Source of the DNA: CAJXYS01 sp913063035
Lineage (GTDB): Bacteria; Pseudomonadota; Alphaproteobacteria; Rhodobacterales; Rhodobacteraceae
Reading direction: 5' to 3'
NCBI RefSeq assembly: GCF_050586465.1
Contig: NZ_JBOCEG010000005.1
Span: 335,444-399,443 of the forward strand
DNA length: 64,000 nucleotides
The notes under the pieces are model-generated. The model ran no database searches. It was not told the origin of the DNA and saw only the letters and a list, made by a program, of their open reading frames with translations. The stretch's first letter is position 1, and each line of letters starts with the position of its first letter. Made by a program: the position numbers and the translations under genes. Positions 17,707 to 27,088 of this stretch are shown piece after piece.

Positions 17707-19380
17707 TCACTGCGCGCCGTTCGAACAGCCCTGCTGGAAGCCGTTGTCGCAATGCAATTTCAGGCGCTCGGTGTCCGTTGGCGACCAGGTCTCAGGCGCC
17801 GTGACCTGGACCCATGGACCGATGTAGTCCTGCGCGTAGTAGGCATGGCCGTGTCCGGCGGGCGCGCCGAAAGAGAGCGCCATGTCGAGTGCAAGCTGGA
17901 ACTGCGTCACGACAGGTACGAAGATGAAGTGATCCGTCATGTCTTCGGCCGGAGGGTCACGCATCCATGGCGGCGCGCGCCAAAGCGAGTAAGGATCGTA
18001 GAACACCACGGGATCACTCGAGTATTGCAGGAACGCGATACGCATTTCCCCCCAGTCCGACGCGGCCTCCGAGGCATCGGCCGTGTGAGAGGCGTAGCGC
18101 ACGAGCGAGCCATCGCCGATCTGCGGCAGAACCCAGGACGTTCCCGGATTTCGATGGTTCTGCACGTAATTCCAGAAACGCGACGGGAACGGCGGACCGG
18201 CCCAGAACGCGCCGTCTATCGGATCGTCGAGCAGGCGGAAAATGTTCGTGGCATGCATCGACGACCAGGCCCCGAGGCTCAGGCCGTGGGCGTAGAGGCG
18301 CGGGCGCGCATTCTCCGGCAGTGTCTTCCAGTAGCCGTGCACCACTTCCTGCAATGCGGTCGACTGTTCCAGGCCTGTACGGGTCTCGAGGATCAGCGCC
18401 AGCGGCGATTGCAGGTAGGAATATTGCGCGGCGACCGTGGCGATGTCTCCGCCATGCATGTATTCGACCGGATCGTGGGATCCGGGGTCCATCCAGCCGG
18501 TGCCGGTGGGGCTGGCCATGATCAATACCTCGCGCTCGAACGCGCCCTGCCGGATGAGCTCGGCCAGCGCCAATTCGGCGCGCGCCCGTGGCGTCCCGCC
18601 ATTGGCACGCCCGACATAGACGCGGATCGGATCAAGCGCGGGCCGACCGGTGAAGGCCGAGATATCCTCGGATGAGGGGCCGGAGGTTATGAAGTCCCGT
18701 CCTGGCTTGCCTATGGATGCCCAGTCGATCAGGGACTCGACGCTGCCGGTCATGTGCGGGCCGTCCGGTGGCGGGGGGGCGTCCTCGAAAAGTTCCTGGG
18801 CGGCTTCGTAACTTTCGTCGAGGCCCGTCACCACGTGGTCCACGATGCCGTCGCGCGTCACGACCACGAGAAACAGAACGACAACGACGAAGCCCAGCAC
18901 GTTTGCGCGGCGCGCCGGCATCACCCGAAGAAGCCGGGCGCGCACGAGGCGGAACAGCGAGGCGACAAGGCGCCCCAAGGCAAAAGCGACGACAAAGGTC
19001 ACGACGGCCAAGAGCAGGATCGTCGCGAAATGGAGCGCATCGGCAGGGTCCATGCCCATTTTTTGACGGATGTCGTTCTGCCAGGTCCGGCTGGATCCCA
19101 GGACCCAGAAAAAGAATGCCATGATCGGGGCGGCAATGATCCATGTCAGGCCCAAGGCCGGCCGCCCGGAGAGACGCGGCATGTCGGCCGCACGCCACAG
19201 CAGCGCGACGATCTGCCCGATCAGATACCCAAGCGCCGTGACGAGGCCCCCGAGAATACCCTGTACCTCCGGCCCGCGCGGGATAAGCGATGGCGTAAGC
19301 GAGGCGGCGAAGAAAAGCAGGCCGAGCAACAGGCAAGGCACCGAGAAAGGCCCGAATACCCAGGACAAGCTCTTTTTCAC
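17707..19380 (-). CDS. Membrane-anchored alpha/beta-hydrolase (Abhydrolase_9 type)
   Basis: The 557-residue protein begins with a membrane region of about four hydrophobic helices (residues 5-210), followed by an alpha/beta-hydrolase domain. The nucleophile elbow is HGLSLGAWS. This arrangement matches the Abhydrolase_9 family, whose substrates are not known. I chose GTG at 19380 (VKKSLSW) because GGAGGT sits a few bases upstream; the open frame runs on to 19557 without a supported start. It converges with the LapG-type gene and diverges from the next hydrolase, so it is probably transcribed alone. Confidence 0.82.
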   Translation of the reverse strand: MKKSLSWVFGPFSVPCLLLGLLFFAASLTPSLIPRGPEVQGILGGLVTALGYLIGQIVALLWRAADMPRLSGRPALGLTWIIAAPIMAFFFWVLGSSRTWQNDIRQKMGMDPADALHFATILLLAVVTFVVAFALGRLVASLFRLVRARLLRVMPARRANVLGFVVVVLFLVVVTRDGIVDHVVTGLDESYEAAQELFEDAPPPPDGPHMTGSVESLIDWASIGKPGRDFITSGPSSEDISAFTGRPALDPIRVYVGRANGGTPRARAELALAELIRQGAFEREVLIMASPTGTGWMDPGSHDPVEYMHGGDIATVAAQYSYLQSPLALILETRTGLEQSTALQEVVHGYWKTLPENARPRLYAHGLSLGAWSSMHATNIFRLLDDPIDGAFWAGPPFPSRFWNYVQNHRNPGTSWVLPQIGDGSLVRYASHTADASEAASDWGEMRIAFLQYSSDPVVFYDPYSLWRAPPWMRDPPAEDMTDHFIFVPVVTQFQLALDMALSFGAPAGHGHAYYAQDYIGPWVQVTAPETWSPTDTERLKLHCDNGFQQGCSNGAQ

Positions 19381-19623
19381 GCACACCTCCCGTTTACGCG
19401 CGCCAAGGCGTCGGTTCTGCCCCGGGCCGATGCGTCTTGCCGTAAGACATGCCGTCTCGGATCGCGGCAACCTTAATGCCTTCTGCGTTGCGACGAACCT
19501 ATCGCCAAACCAGTGTGTTGCGAAGGTCCATATCCACCCCCGCTCCCGGCCCTCCATCCCTGGTCTCTCCGTCGCGGACGTTCTCCCCAGGTCGCGTTTT
19601 TCTGTCCTTGGGCGGTGTGGCTC

Positions 19624-20709
19624 ATGTATAGGGTCCGAATGCGACAGGTTTTTGCCGAACTGGCCCGCAAGATGGGCGTCATCCTTGTTTCAATGTTTTT
19701 CGCAGGGGCGTACGCCGTGCCGTCTTTCGCGCAAGCGGATCTGGCGCAACCGGAGATACACGCCATGGAATTTCCCTTTTTCACGCTGCGCAACCGCACG
19801 GGATCACTGGAGCCGGAAAAAATCTACGGGAGCGAGCGAAGTGATCTGAAAGCCGGCCTGTGCCGGGTCGAAGAGCTCGACCTCGGGGTGCTTTCGCCGC
19901 TCGCCGACGTCGCGCCGAACTTCATGCGCGAAGAGTTGCTGCGCGTGGAGGACGTCTGGGAAAAGGAAAGCGCTGTCATTCTTGACGGGCTTGAAGCCAC
20001 GGCGGGGGCGCGCGGGCCCGCGCTTTTCGTGCATGGCTACTACATCGGGTTTGAGAAAGGCTGCCGCCGCGCGGCGCTTCTTCAGCAGAACGCGGATCTC
20101 GCGGGGCGGTTCCTGTGGTTCAGCTGGCCCTCGGACGGCTCGGCCGCTTACTACACCCATGACGAGTCCGACCTGTACTGGAGTGTCCCCGATCTCGCGG
20201 ACACGATCATCGAGCTGGTGCGCCGATTCGGCGAAGGCGCGGTTGACTTGATCGGTCACAGCCTCGGGGCGCGTGGCGTGGTTCTGGCCTTGTACGAGGT
20301 GGCCAACAGGCAGCCGAACATCGAACTCGGACATATCGTGCTTCTGGCACCGGATATGGATTTCGAGATCTTCGCGCGCATGCTTCCTCGCATTGAACCC
20401 GTTGCGAAAAGTATCTCCGTTTATGCCGCAAGCGGGGACAGGCCCCTGGCCCTTTCCAGGCAACTCCACGGTTATGCGCGGCTTGGACAGTCAGGCAACG
20501 ACGTCTCCAGGATCCCGGGCGTCGAGGTGATCGATCTCAGCGACCTGCCCAGCGACGGTCCGACGGGGCATCTTTACCATATCTACAGTCCCGACGTCGG
20601 CGCGGACCTGCGGCAGCTTCTAAACGAGGGGAAGCCGGCCGAGACGCGCGGCGGCCTGGTGGCGAAAGGTGCCAATCTGTGGCACCTGAAGCCGGGCGCA
20701 CGGGACTGA
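19624..20709 (+). CDS. Secreted alpha/beta-hydrolase, DUF900-like
   Basis: The 361-residue protein has a signal peptide (cleavage near PSFAQA) and a hydrolase domain with an oxyanion region ALFVHGYY and the nucleophile elbow GHSLGARG. The surrounding motifs (FLWFSWPSDGSAAYY, NIELGHIVLLAPDMD) are typical of the DUF900 branch of alpha/beta-hydrolases, an uncharacterised group. I use ATG 19624 with a GGCGGTGTGG stretch upstream; ATG 19639 is an equally workable alternative. It is divergent from the membrane hydrolase at 17707. The substrate is unknown. Confidence 0.8.
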   Translation: MYRVRMRQVFAELARKMGVILVSMFFAGAYAVPSFAQADLAQPEIHAMEFPFFTLRNRTGSLEPEKIYGSERSDLKAGLCRVEELDLGVLSPLADVAPNFMREELLRVEDVWEKESAVILDGLEATAGARGPALFVHGYYIGFEKGCRRAALLQQNADLAGRFLWFSWPSDGSAAYYTHDESDLYWSVPDLADTIIELVRRFGEGAVDLIGHSLGARGVVLALYEVANRQPNIELGHIVLLAPDMDFEIFARMLPRIEPVAKSISVYAASGDRPLALSRQLHGYARLGQSGNDVSRIPGVEVIDLSDLPSDGPTGHLYHIYSPDVGADLRQLLNEGKPAETRGGLVAKGANLWHLKPGARD

Positions 20710-20720
20710 TTGTGCCGCGA

Positions 20721-21219
20721 TCAGTGGATGATGTATTTGACAACCGACAGCACAGCGCCAATCCCGCCGACGAAGAACGCCCCAAGGATTGCCGGGACAA
20801 CGCGATGATCCAGAACCCAGCCCGCCCGCGCGCCCAGCGTTGCCAGCAACGCAATGCACAGCACATGTGACGCCAGCAACGCGGTGCCCGGCTCGATCCA
20901 GCCCATCCAAGCCGCCAGAAACAGCGCCGTGGGCAAAATTCGCCACCGCCAGGGTCGGCGTGCTGTGGCGCCAGGCTGCGCGCCAACTGTCCCGGGTCAT
21001 GCGCGTCTTGGCCTCCAGCGCGTGGCCGAGAAACTCCGCGAAGGTCTTTGCCAGCGTGATAGCCAGCACCGAACCAAACAACACGACCGCCGTCTCAAGC
21101 GGCGGGGCCGGGGAACTGCCTTGTGCAAGCAGGATGCTCAGCACCATGATCGTGCCGTAAATTATCCCGAAGGCTGCGTGATCGAGGCGCTGCCAGCCCG
21201 ATGTATCGGCTTGGGTCAT
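20721..21219 (-). pseudogene. Small integral-membrane protein gene broken by a one-base frameshift
   Basis: From ATG 21219 (MTQADTSGWQRLDHAAFG) the frame encodes two hydrophobic helices and a loop, up to about TLAVANF near 20940. The membrane-protein pattern then continues in another frame (LPTALFLAAWMGWIEPG, later ILGAFFVGGIGAVL) and ends at the stop at 20721. The switch lies at an AATTTTGCCC run. Removing one base there would join both halves into one protein of about 165 residues with four to five membrane helices. The original frame instead runs on as arginine-rich nonsense. It may be a true pseudogene or a sequencing error. I do not recognise the family. Confidence 0.7.
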
Positions 21220-22210
21220 CGTGTTCTCTTTTTTGTCGCTCACATCGTTTCCGGGTATTCGTGAGGGTCCCGATACGCGGTTCATGTGAAACGCGATAGA
21301 TCAAGCGTCGTTCGTCCTGATGGCCTGTCCCCGGAGCTTTCCGGGGATCGCAGGCTGTTTCGTAACGGAGGCTCCGGTCCGGTTCCTGTTTTAGATTAGG
21401 CAGCCGTGGCGTGGTGCTGCAAGCGCCGTTTCCGGATTGTCCTTTTCTTGGTTTCCCTCTCACCTTCAGGACGGTCGCCGGCGAGACCCACCCCCAGCCA
21501 ATCACTCCGGGATCGGTGACGGCGGTCTGCCAAGGCTCGCTCGGGCGGCGGAACACGTATCGCGGAGGCTTCCGCACCGTTTCGGCCATGATGATCTCCC
21601 GCCGCGATACGGTGCCCGGGGACACGCGCATAGGACTGTCCGGAGCTGGCGTTGCAAAGTTCGGTTGCGACGACAGCATGGTCCCGAAACGGTCCCGGCA
21701 CGTACGCTAGACGCCGGTTCCCGTCAGGGTCTTCGATACGTGTCGGGAAATGGTTCCCGGGAGAGGCAATCAAACAATCAAGAAAGCCATTATTTACCGG
21801 GGCGTTAACGTTGAACTCGGTTACTAAAGCGGTCCTGAAAACGGTCCTTATTTCCGGTTGCCTGAGCCCCTGGCCAATACCCCACTCCTTACAAGGCTCC
21901 AATCAGTCATCCGTTCCGCTGACGCGAAGGTCTGGTCCGGGCTAGCAAGCGTTCATTTGGTGAACCAGGGCGAACTTCGGGTCTGCGGACAGAGCGGGCA
22001 TAGCCGACGAGCGTGCCCAGAGTGGCCGAAATCCGTTCGTAGCCAAACACGCTTGCACAGCATGACCCAGATCAAGGCAGTGAAACCGACCGGATGCCTG
22101 CTCACCGAATAATTCCGACCCCGGAGCACTATATCGACGACAAATTTTCGCGATCGATTGGCTCACCATTATCCTGATATGCTTTACGACGTCCCGGATC
22201 GGGGGAGGCC
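21220..22210. other. Gene-free 1-kb stretch at the left edge of the island
   Basis: No supported gene. It holds a stem-loop at 21328-21347 (TCCCCGGA, GCTT loop, perfect partner), the left copy of the 226-bp att/integrase repeat (21541-21766) and about 440 AT-richer bases before the next gene. The density of stops in all frames suggests decayed mobile DNA. Confidence 0.6.
21541..21766 (-). repeat. Left copy of the 226-bp att/integrase-start repeat
   Basis: This segment matches 33178-33403 over its whole length at about 90 percent identity with no gaps by eye. Read on the minus strand it begins with a degraded copy of the last 16 bases of tRNA-Leu (21751-21766), then a spacer, then an ATG at 21589 opening MAETVRKPPRYVFRRP, the same start as the integrase remnant of the right copy. 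After that codon run the two copies diverge. This is what is expected at a boundary between elements inserted at the tRNA 3' end. Confidence 0.8.
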
Positions 22211-23005
22211 ATGATCGGAACGGTGAAGCCAGACTTCCTGGAGGCCGGTTCAGGAGAAACCGTGATCCTTCTTCATTCGAGCGTCGCCGGTGCCCGCCAG
22301 TGGCGAAGCTTGATGACCGTGCTCGCACATCGCTGCCACCTGGTCGCGATCAACCTTTTTGGCTACGGCAAGACCGCGCCGTGGCCGACGGAAAAACAGC
22401 AGTCACTTGAAGATCAGGCACAATTGGTTGCACCGTTTCTGCCTGCCGATGGCAGCAGCGTCTCGATTGTCGGACACTCCTTCGGCGGCAGTGTCGCGAT
22501 GAAGGCGGCGGCCCTTTTCCGGGGCCAAGTTCGTCGGCTCGTTTTGATCGAACCAAACCCGTTCTACCTTCTCGAGCAGCATGGGCGGGGCGAAGCTTTC
22601 CGCGAAGCACTCCGACTGCGGGACATCATCAAGGAGAACGGAAGCCGAGGGTCCTGGAAAACCGCCGCCGCAGAATTCGCCAATTACTGGAACGGGGAAG
22701 GCAGCTGGGAGGCCATGCCAGAAGACCGCCGAGATAAATTCATCGACGCCCTGAAGCCGAACTTCCATGAATGGGACGGCGTTATGAACGAGCACACGCC
22801 CCTTTCCGATTGGGCGAAGAGCCTCCCCGGGCAAACGACTGTCATCTCGGCGAAAGATACTGTGCGTTCTATCGACGAAATCATCGTCCTGATGCGAGAA
22901 AACATCCCCCATTGGAGGTTCGAGCAGATTGACCGAGGCGGGCATATGGCTGCTTTGACCAAGCCTGACCTGGTCAATCCGCTCGTTCAGCGCGCACTGA
23001 TTTGA
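22211..23005 (+). CDS. Alpha/beta-hydrolase
   Basis: A 264-residue single-domain hydrolase without a signal peptide, so cytoplasmic. It shows the oxyanion region ILLHSS, the nucleophile elbow GHSFGGS near residue 92 and the late catalytic histidine in RGGHMAAL. GGGGGAGG precedes the ATG closely. Length and motifs match the broad epoxide hydrolase/haloalkane dehalogenase/C-C hydrolase superfamily, but nothing visible fixes the substrate. It is the first gene inside the probable island; a copy of the island-specific short repeat starts 10 bases after its stop. Confidence 0.85.
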   Translation: MIGTVKPDFLEAGSGETVILLHSSVAGARQWRSLMTVLAHRCHLVAINLFGYGKTAPWPTEKQQSLEDQAQLVAPFLPADGSSVSIVGHSFGGSVAMKAAALFRGQVRRLVLIEPNPFYLLEQHGRGEAFREALRLRDIIKENGSRGSWKTAAAEFANYWNGEGSWEAMPEDRRDKFIDALKPNFHEWDGVMNEHTPLSDWAKSLPGQTTVISAKDTVRSIDEIIVLMRENIPHWRFEQIDRGGHMAALTKPDLVNPLVQRALI

Positions 23006-23015
23006 GATCCGGTAC

Positions 23016-23067
23016 GGGCTCGGACCGGTCATCGATCCAATCAGGCCCAAGGTCCGCCTTGCGGACC
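23016..23067 (+). repeat. Island short repeat, copy 1
   Basis: One of three copies of a 50-bp sequence beginning GGGCTCGGACCGGTCAT and ending in the hairpin GGTCCGC-CTT-GCGGACC. It lies directly after the hydrolase stop. All three copies are in the same orientation and none is seen outside the island. Confidence 0.75.
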
Positions 23068-23305
23068 TTCCGGACCTTCGCCGGGTCGGCTGGCGCTCTC
23101 GGCCCAATGCCGATTTCAGTGCAGGATGCAGTTAGTGGCTGGTTTCCGCCATTCCTGTATGGCTCAGACGCCCAAAACCGGACCTGGGCTCAATGCCCGG
23201 GGCCGGATTGCAACGGGTGACCGCGTCAGAAGAATTTCCGGGTATCATCGCCGAAATCGATATATGGATGGTGTTTACCCCTGACGCGACTGCCGGAGTC
23301 CCTCT

Positions 23306-24049
23306 TTGACAGACACTCACGATCCTTTCGCCCATCACCCCGAGTTGCGCGCCAGGATCAAGAGTCCCGAGACGTCGTTCTTCCGCGATTTTACCCTCGA
23401 CGGGATGATCGCCGAGCACCCGCACATGGAAGAATTCCGCGCCAAGTTTCACACGGATGCGGAACGCGAGGCGCTCCGTGCCAAGGCTCTTGCAGGCCGT
23501 GAAGGAGATTTGTGGGTCTTCGCCTATGGTTCCCTGATGTGGGACCCGGCGCTGCGCTTCGCGGAGGTGCGCCGCGCCCATCTTGACGGGTATGCGCGGC
23601 GGTTCATGCTCAAGGATGAAGGCGCGCGCGGATCGAAAGAAGCGCCTGGCCTTATGGCCGCCCTGGACCGCGGCGAGGGCTGCGAGGGCCTGGCTTTCCG
23701 GATCCGTGAGGCGGAGGTAGGAGCCGAGACCGAGATTTTGTTTCGCCGCGAGATGATCGGCCCGGCTTATCTGGCAAAGTTCGTAACGGTCCGTCTCGAC
23801 GAAACAGAGGTCGCGGCGCTGACCTTTCTCGCGAACCATGCCTCGCCCGATATCGACCCGCAAATCCCGCATAGCGACCAGGTGCGCCATATTGCGACCG
23901 GACATGGCATTCTGGGCAGCAATCGCGACTACCTCGTCAACGTCGTCGAGCATTTCGCCCATCTCGGCATCGAAGATCCACATTGTTCGACCCTGTTGCG
24001 CGATGTGGACGCCTATCTTGAAACCCACGCAGTGGAGCCGAGCCCATGA
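23306..24049 (+). CDS. ChaC-family gamma-glutamylcyclotransferase
   Basis: The 247-residue protein carries the ChaC/GGCT signature VFAYGSLMWDP (YGSL at 74-77), followed by RRAHLDGYARRF and a conserved acidic GEGCEGLAF. ChaC enzymes are known to cleave glutathione to 5-oxoproline and Cys-Gly in the cytoplasm. The start is TTG at 23306 with GGAG 8 bases upstream; the next ATG would cut into the conserved N-terminal part. Its stop overlaps the start of the dipeptidase by 4 bases (ATGA), so the two are translationally coupled. The pairing with a Cys-Gly-type dipeptidase supports glutathione or glutathione-conjugate breakdown. Confidence 0.9.
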   Translation: MTDTHDPFAHHPELRARIKSPETSFFRDFTLDGMIAEHPHMEEFRAKFHTDAEREALRAKALAGREGDLWVFAYGSLMWDPALRFAEVRRAHLDGYARRFMLKDEGARGSKEAPGLMAALDRGEGCEGLAFRIREAEVGAETEILFRREMIGPAYLAKFVTVRLDETEVAALTFLANHASPDIDPQIPHSDQVRHIATGHGILGSNRDYLVNVVEHFAHLGIEDPHCSTLLRDVDAYLETHAVEPSP

Positions 24050-25110
24050 GCGAACCGATCCCGTTCTTCGACGGGCACAATGACTTTTTGTTGCGGCTCT
24101 GGAAGTCTCCAGCCCCAAGGGAAGAAACCTGGCTCGGCGCGGGCGGCGCGGGGCATCTCGACCTGGCCCGGATGAAGGCGTCCGGTTTCGCCGGCGGGCT
24201 GTTCGCGATCTTCGTGCCACCGGTATCTTCGGGTCCGCCGCCGGACTTCAAGGCGCTGATGGCTGATCCGCCCTATGCTCTGCCCATGCCACCGCCGATG
24301 GAGCACGCCACAGCACAGCCGCCAGCACTGGCGATGGCGGGGCTGCTGCACTGGATGGCGCGGGCCGCTCCCGAGGACTTCCGCGTCTGCCGCACCGTCC
24401 CCGAGATACGCACCGCCATTGCCGAGGACGCAATCGCCGGCGTCATGCATATGGAAGGGGCGGAGGCGATCGGCCCCGATCTCGACGCGCTCTACCTGTT
24501 TCACGAGATCGGGCTACGCTCGCTCGGGCCGGTCTGGAGCCGCGATACGATCTTCGGCCACGGGGTGCCCATGGCCTTTCCCGGCGGACCGGATATTGGG
24601 CCGGGCCTCACCGGCATTGGCCGAGACCTCGTGCGGTTGTGCGACGAACTCGGTGTCGTGATCGACCTGTCTCATCTCAACGAAAAGGGCTTCGACGATG
24701 TGGCGGCAATAACCTCGGCGCCGCTGGTGGCGACCCATTCCAACGCGCATGCGCTCTGCGACAGCCCGCGCAACTTGACCGATCGCCAGCTGCACATGAT
24801 CCGCGAACGCAGCGGGATGGTGGGTTTTAACTTCGCCACCTTCTACCTGAATGCAGATGGGACTGCATCGACCGACACCGGCTGGGACGTGATGCTCCGG
24901 CATCTCGACCACCTGATCTCCGAGGTCGGCGAAGATCATGTCGGACTCGGTTCGGACTTCGATGGCTGCGTATTGCCTGACCTGATCGGTGACGTCACCG
25001 GCGTGCCGCACCTGTTCGATGCCATGCGCGCCCACGGCTACGACGACGAGCTGATCGGCAAGCTGGCGCGGGACAACTGGCTCGCCTGCCTCGAGCGGTG
25101 CCTGAAGTGA
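24046..25110 (+). CDS. Membrane-dipeptidase-family (M19) metallodipeptidase
   Basis: The 354-residue protein has the metal ligands of M19 dipeptidases: His11 and Asp13 in DGHND, Glu137 in MHMEGAEA, then DLSHLNEKGF, THSNAHAL and GSDFDG. There is no signal peptide, so unlike mammalian renal dipeptidase it should act in the cytoplasm. Members cleave dipeptides, including Cys-Gly and its S-conjugates. The start overlaps the chaC-like stop as ATGA. The order chaC then dipeptidase gives a two-step path from glutathione to cysteine plus glycine, or from a conjugate to a cysteine conjugate. Confidence 0.9.
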   Translation: MSEPIPFFDGHNDFLLRLWKSPAPREETWLGAGGAGHLDLARMKASGFAGGLFAIFVPPVSSGPPPDFKALMADPPYALPMPPPMEHATAQPPALAMAGLLHWMARAAPEDFRVCRTVPEIRTAIAEDAIAGVMHMEGAEAIGPDLDALYLFHEIGLRSLGPVWSRDTIFGHGVPMAFPGGPDIGPGLTGIGRDLVRLCDELGVVIDLSHLNEKGFDDVAAITSAPLVATHSNAHALCDSPRNLTDRQLHMIRERSGMVGFNFATFYLNADGTASTDTGWDVMLRHLDHLISEVGEDHVGLGSDFDGCVLPDLIGDVTGVPHLFDAMRAHGYDDELIGKLARDNWLACLERCLK

Positions 25111-25868
25111 CGATGGCTGCAAGTAACTCCATGCTCCGGGCCCGGAGACTTACCCGCGCTCTTGTCGACCGGCCGCCGCCCCGCTCTGACGAACGTGGAC
25201 CGATCCTGCTCGATGACCCCGATCCGGACTATCACGATCGGACGGCCGCGGAGATCCTTGATCGGGGTGATCCGCCCGGCTCCGTCTGGGTCTTTGCCGC
25301 GGGCTTCCTCATCTGGAACCCGCGCATGGAGGTGGCCGAGCGCAGGACCGCTTTCCTGAAGGGTTGGCGCCGCGCCTTTTGTCTCATGGATCGCGGCTCC
25401 CGCGGATCACACGCGACGCCGGGGCTTATGATGTCGCTTGACCGCGGCGGAAATTGCACGGGCGTTGCCTCGAGGATGGATCCGGGCGACGACGCACATG
25501 CGGCCCTCGTCAGCCTCCTTCAAAAGGAACCCCCGGTACCGCCAGAGCGCGTCGTCGCCGAAACCGACGCAGGCCCTGCGCAGGCGATCTTGTTCGCCGC
25601 GCACCCGGGGTTTTCCCTCTACAGGCCCAAGCCCGACATCGAAGAGCTTGCCGACATGCTCGCCTCGGCGGTCGGTCATCTTGGCACGATGGCGGCGTAT
25701 CTCCTGAAAACGGTCATAGAACTCGAACGGGCCGGCGTTCATGACCTCCACCTCTGGCGATTGCAGGAAATGGTGGCTGAGCGTCGCGAAAGGCTTCCGC
25801 ATCAGATACCTGGGTGTCATTCGCGACCGGAGATGGGCGATCCAGTTGACCCGGGGAGACGAAGATGA
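25107..25868 (+). CDS. ChaC-like protein with lost catalytic motif
   Basis: This 253-residue protein is homologous to the product of the gene two places upstream: WVFAAGFLIWNPRMEVAERR aligns with WVFAYGSLMWDPALRFAEVRR, and GSHATPGLMMSLDRGGNCTG with GSKEAPGLMAALDRGEGCEG. The YGSL loop that binds the gamma-glutamyl group has become AGFL, and the acidic residues of GEGCEG are replaced by GGNCTG. It is therefore probably not an active cyclotransferase. I start at GTG 25107, which overlaps the dipeptidase stop as GTGA; GTG 25098 and ATG 25113 are alternatives. It overlaps the next gene by 4 bases. It could be a partner subunit, a sensor or an enzyme with a new substrate. Confidence 0.8.
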   Translation: MTMAASNSMLRARRLTRALVDRPPPRSDERGPILLDDPDPDYHDRTAAEILDRGDPPGSVWVFAAGFLIWNPRMEVAERRTAFLKGWRRAFCLMDRGSRGSHATPGLMMSLDRGGNCTGVASRMDPGDDAHAALVSLLQKEPPVPPERVVAETDAGPAQAILFAAHPGFSLYRPKPDIEELADMLASAVGHLGTMAAYLLKTVIELERAGVHDLHLWRLQEMVAERRERLPHQIPGCHSRPEMGDPVDPGRRR

Positions 25869-26728
25869 ACGAAAAGGAAGAAAACTTCTCGGGTGGGAAA
25901 GACCGCATTCCCTCCGGATTGACGGGCGACGGGGAATTCTTCGGAAGTCACGGCCAGCAGGAGCTTCAGCGACGCTCCGACTTCCTTTGGCGGATCGTCA
26001 AGGACGACCCGCGCTTCCAGAGCCATGGCCGCGCGATTGCGCTCGCGGACCCGACTGCAGAAAACGTTGCAGACCAAATAGCGGTGGCGAAACTAATTGG
26101 TGTCTGTGCGTGCGAAGCCGTACCCGAAGAAGATGTCCCTTGGCGCAGGAGAGCGCTCGAAGCCGCCGGCCTGACTACCGACTTCTACGTGGAATGGCGC
26201 GGCGAGGCCAGTGCGCTGGGTGCGGCCCGAGGCGTTCTGGAGGAGCGTCCACTGCCAATGGACCTCACGCTGCGCGCGGTGGACGCCAACACGTCATCGG
26301 AGACGATGCAGGGTCTGGACGCGGTCACGCAGGCCTGCGAGGTGCTGCTGCCGAACGGTGCTTTCATGCGCGGCGTCCACCGGCCGTCTGTGTGCCTTTA
26401 CGCGGAAGATTCTTCCGGGAGCGTGGTCGGCACCTCGGCCGCAGTTGCCGCGTTTCACCCGGCCCATGCGCGGGCCGGCTGCGCGTGGTGGGGCATGCTG
26501 GCCACGACGCCCGATCGACGGGGAGCGGGCATTGCGCTTCATCTCGGCGCGCGCGCGCTGATCGAGATGAATGAACGCCACGGGATTGGAGAGGTATTCA
26601 CCGGGGTCCGACCCGGGAACAGGCCTTCGGAGGCGCTGTGTTCCAAGCTTGGCCTCAGGCCTACAGAATTCCAGATCCTGCTGGCCATCGCACCCGAAGT
26701 TCTAGGCGCCGGCCAGGTTACGAAGTAA
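25865..26728 (+). CDS. GNAT-family N-acetyltransferase
   Basis: A 287-residue protein whose C-terminal half (about 150-285) resembles a GNAT domain: a beta strand with GSVVGTSAAV, then the acetyl-CoA loop TPDRRGAGIALHLGARAL, then VRPGNRPSEALCSKLGL. The N-terminal 130 residues are not recognised and are acidic. It is the last of four genes joined by 4-base overlaps, so it should be made in step with the two ChaC-like proteins and the dipeptidase. By analogy with mammalian NAT8, an N-acetylated cysteine conjugate is a possible product, but the acceptor cannot be read from sequence. Confidence 0.75.
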   Translation: MNEKEENFSGGKDRIPSGLTGDGEFFGSHGQQELQRRSDFLWRIVKDDPRFQSHGRAIALADPTAENVADQIAVAKLIGVCACEAVPEEDVPWRRRALEAAGLTTDFYVEWRGEASALGAARGVLEERPLPMDLTLRAVDANTSSETMQGLDAVTQACEVLLPNGAFMRGVHRPSVCLYAEDSSGSVVGTSAAVAAFHPAHARAGCAWWGMLATTPDRRGAGIALHLGARALIEMNERHGIGEVFTGVRPGNRPSEALCSKLGLRPTEFQILLAIAPEVLGAGQVTK

Positions 26729-27088
26729 CCGTCGAACCGATGTGATCCGCGGGACGTGCTCTTTCTGGGGACGGCCTGGCCCACTGGCGCGAGGCAGGTC
26801 CCGTGCGCTGCGCGCATGGTGCGGATCACGAGGCTGACCTTGGAAAGTATGCGGCGATCGGGAGCCAACCCGCCGTTAATGAAGAATCCCGCATTTTTTG
26901 GTAGGTCCGCCTTAGGCTCGGAGCGGTTATTGGCCGATCCTCTTCGGATGCTGGCTCAGCTTGAGAAGTCAGACGTTGTTTCACGTGTCAGCGGCTGGCC
27001 TCGGCGCCGCTTGCGCATCCACTTCTTGCAATACGGGACGTGGTGCCGAAGAGTTGCAAACACGGAAATCCAGAAGCGAAAGCCCCGT
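26729..27088. other. 360-bp leader of the MFS gene, start unresolved
   Basis: No separate gene is seen. The MFS reading frame stays open back to 26756 but the encoded residues are not membrane-like and look like untranslated DNA. A GGAAAG before ATG 26849 is the only fair ribosome site upstream. Confidence 0.4.

Noticed and set aside
21095..21679. A 194-codon open frame that contains the integrase-like start MAETVRKPP
   Set aside because: Only the first 16 residues after the ATG match the integrase remnant. The rest runs through non-coding-looking DNA, so I treat it as a remnant within the repeat.
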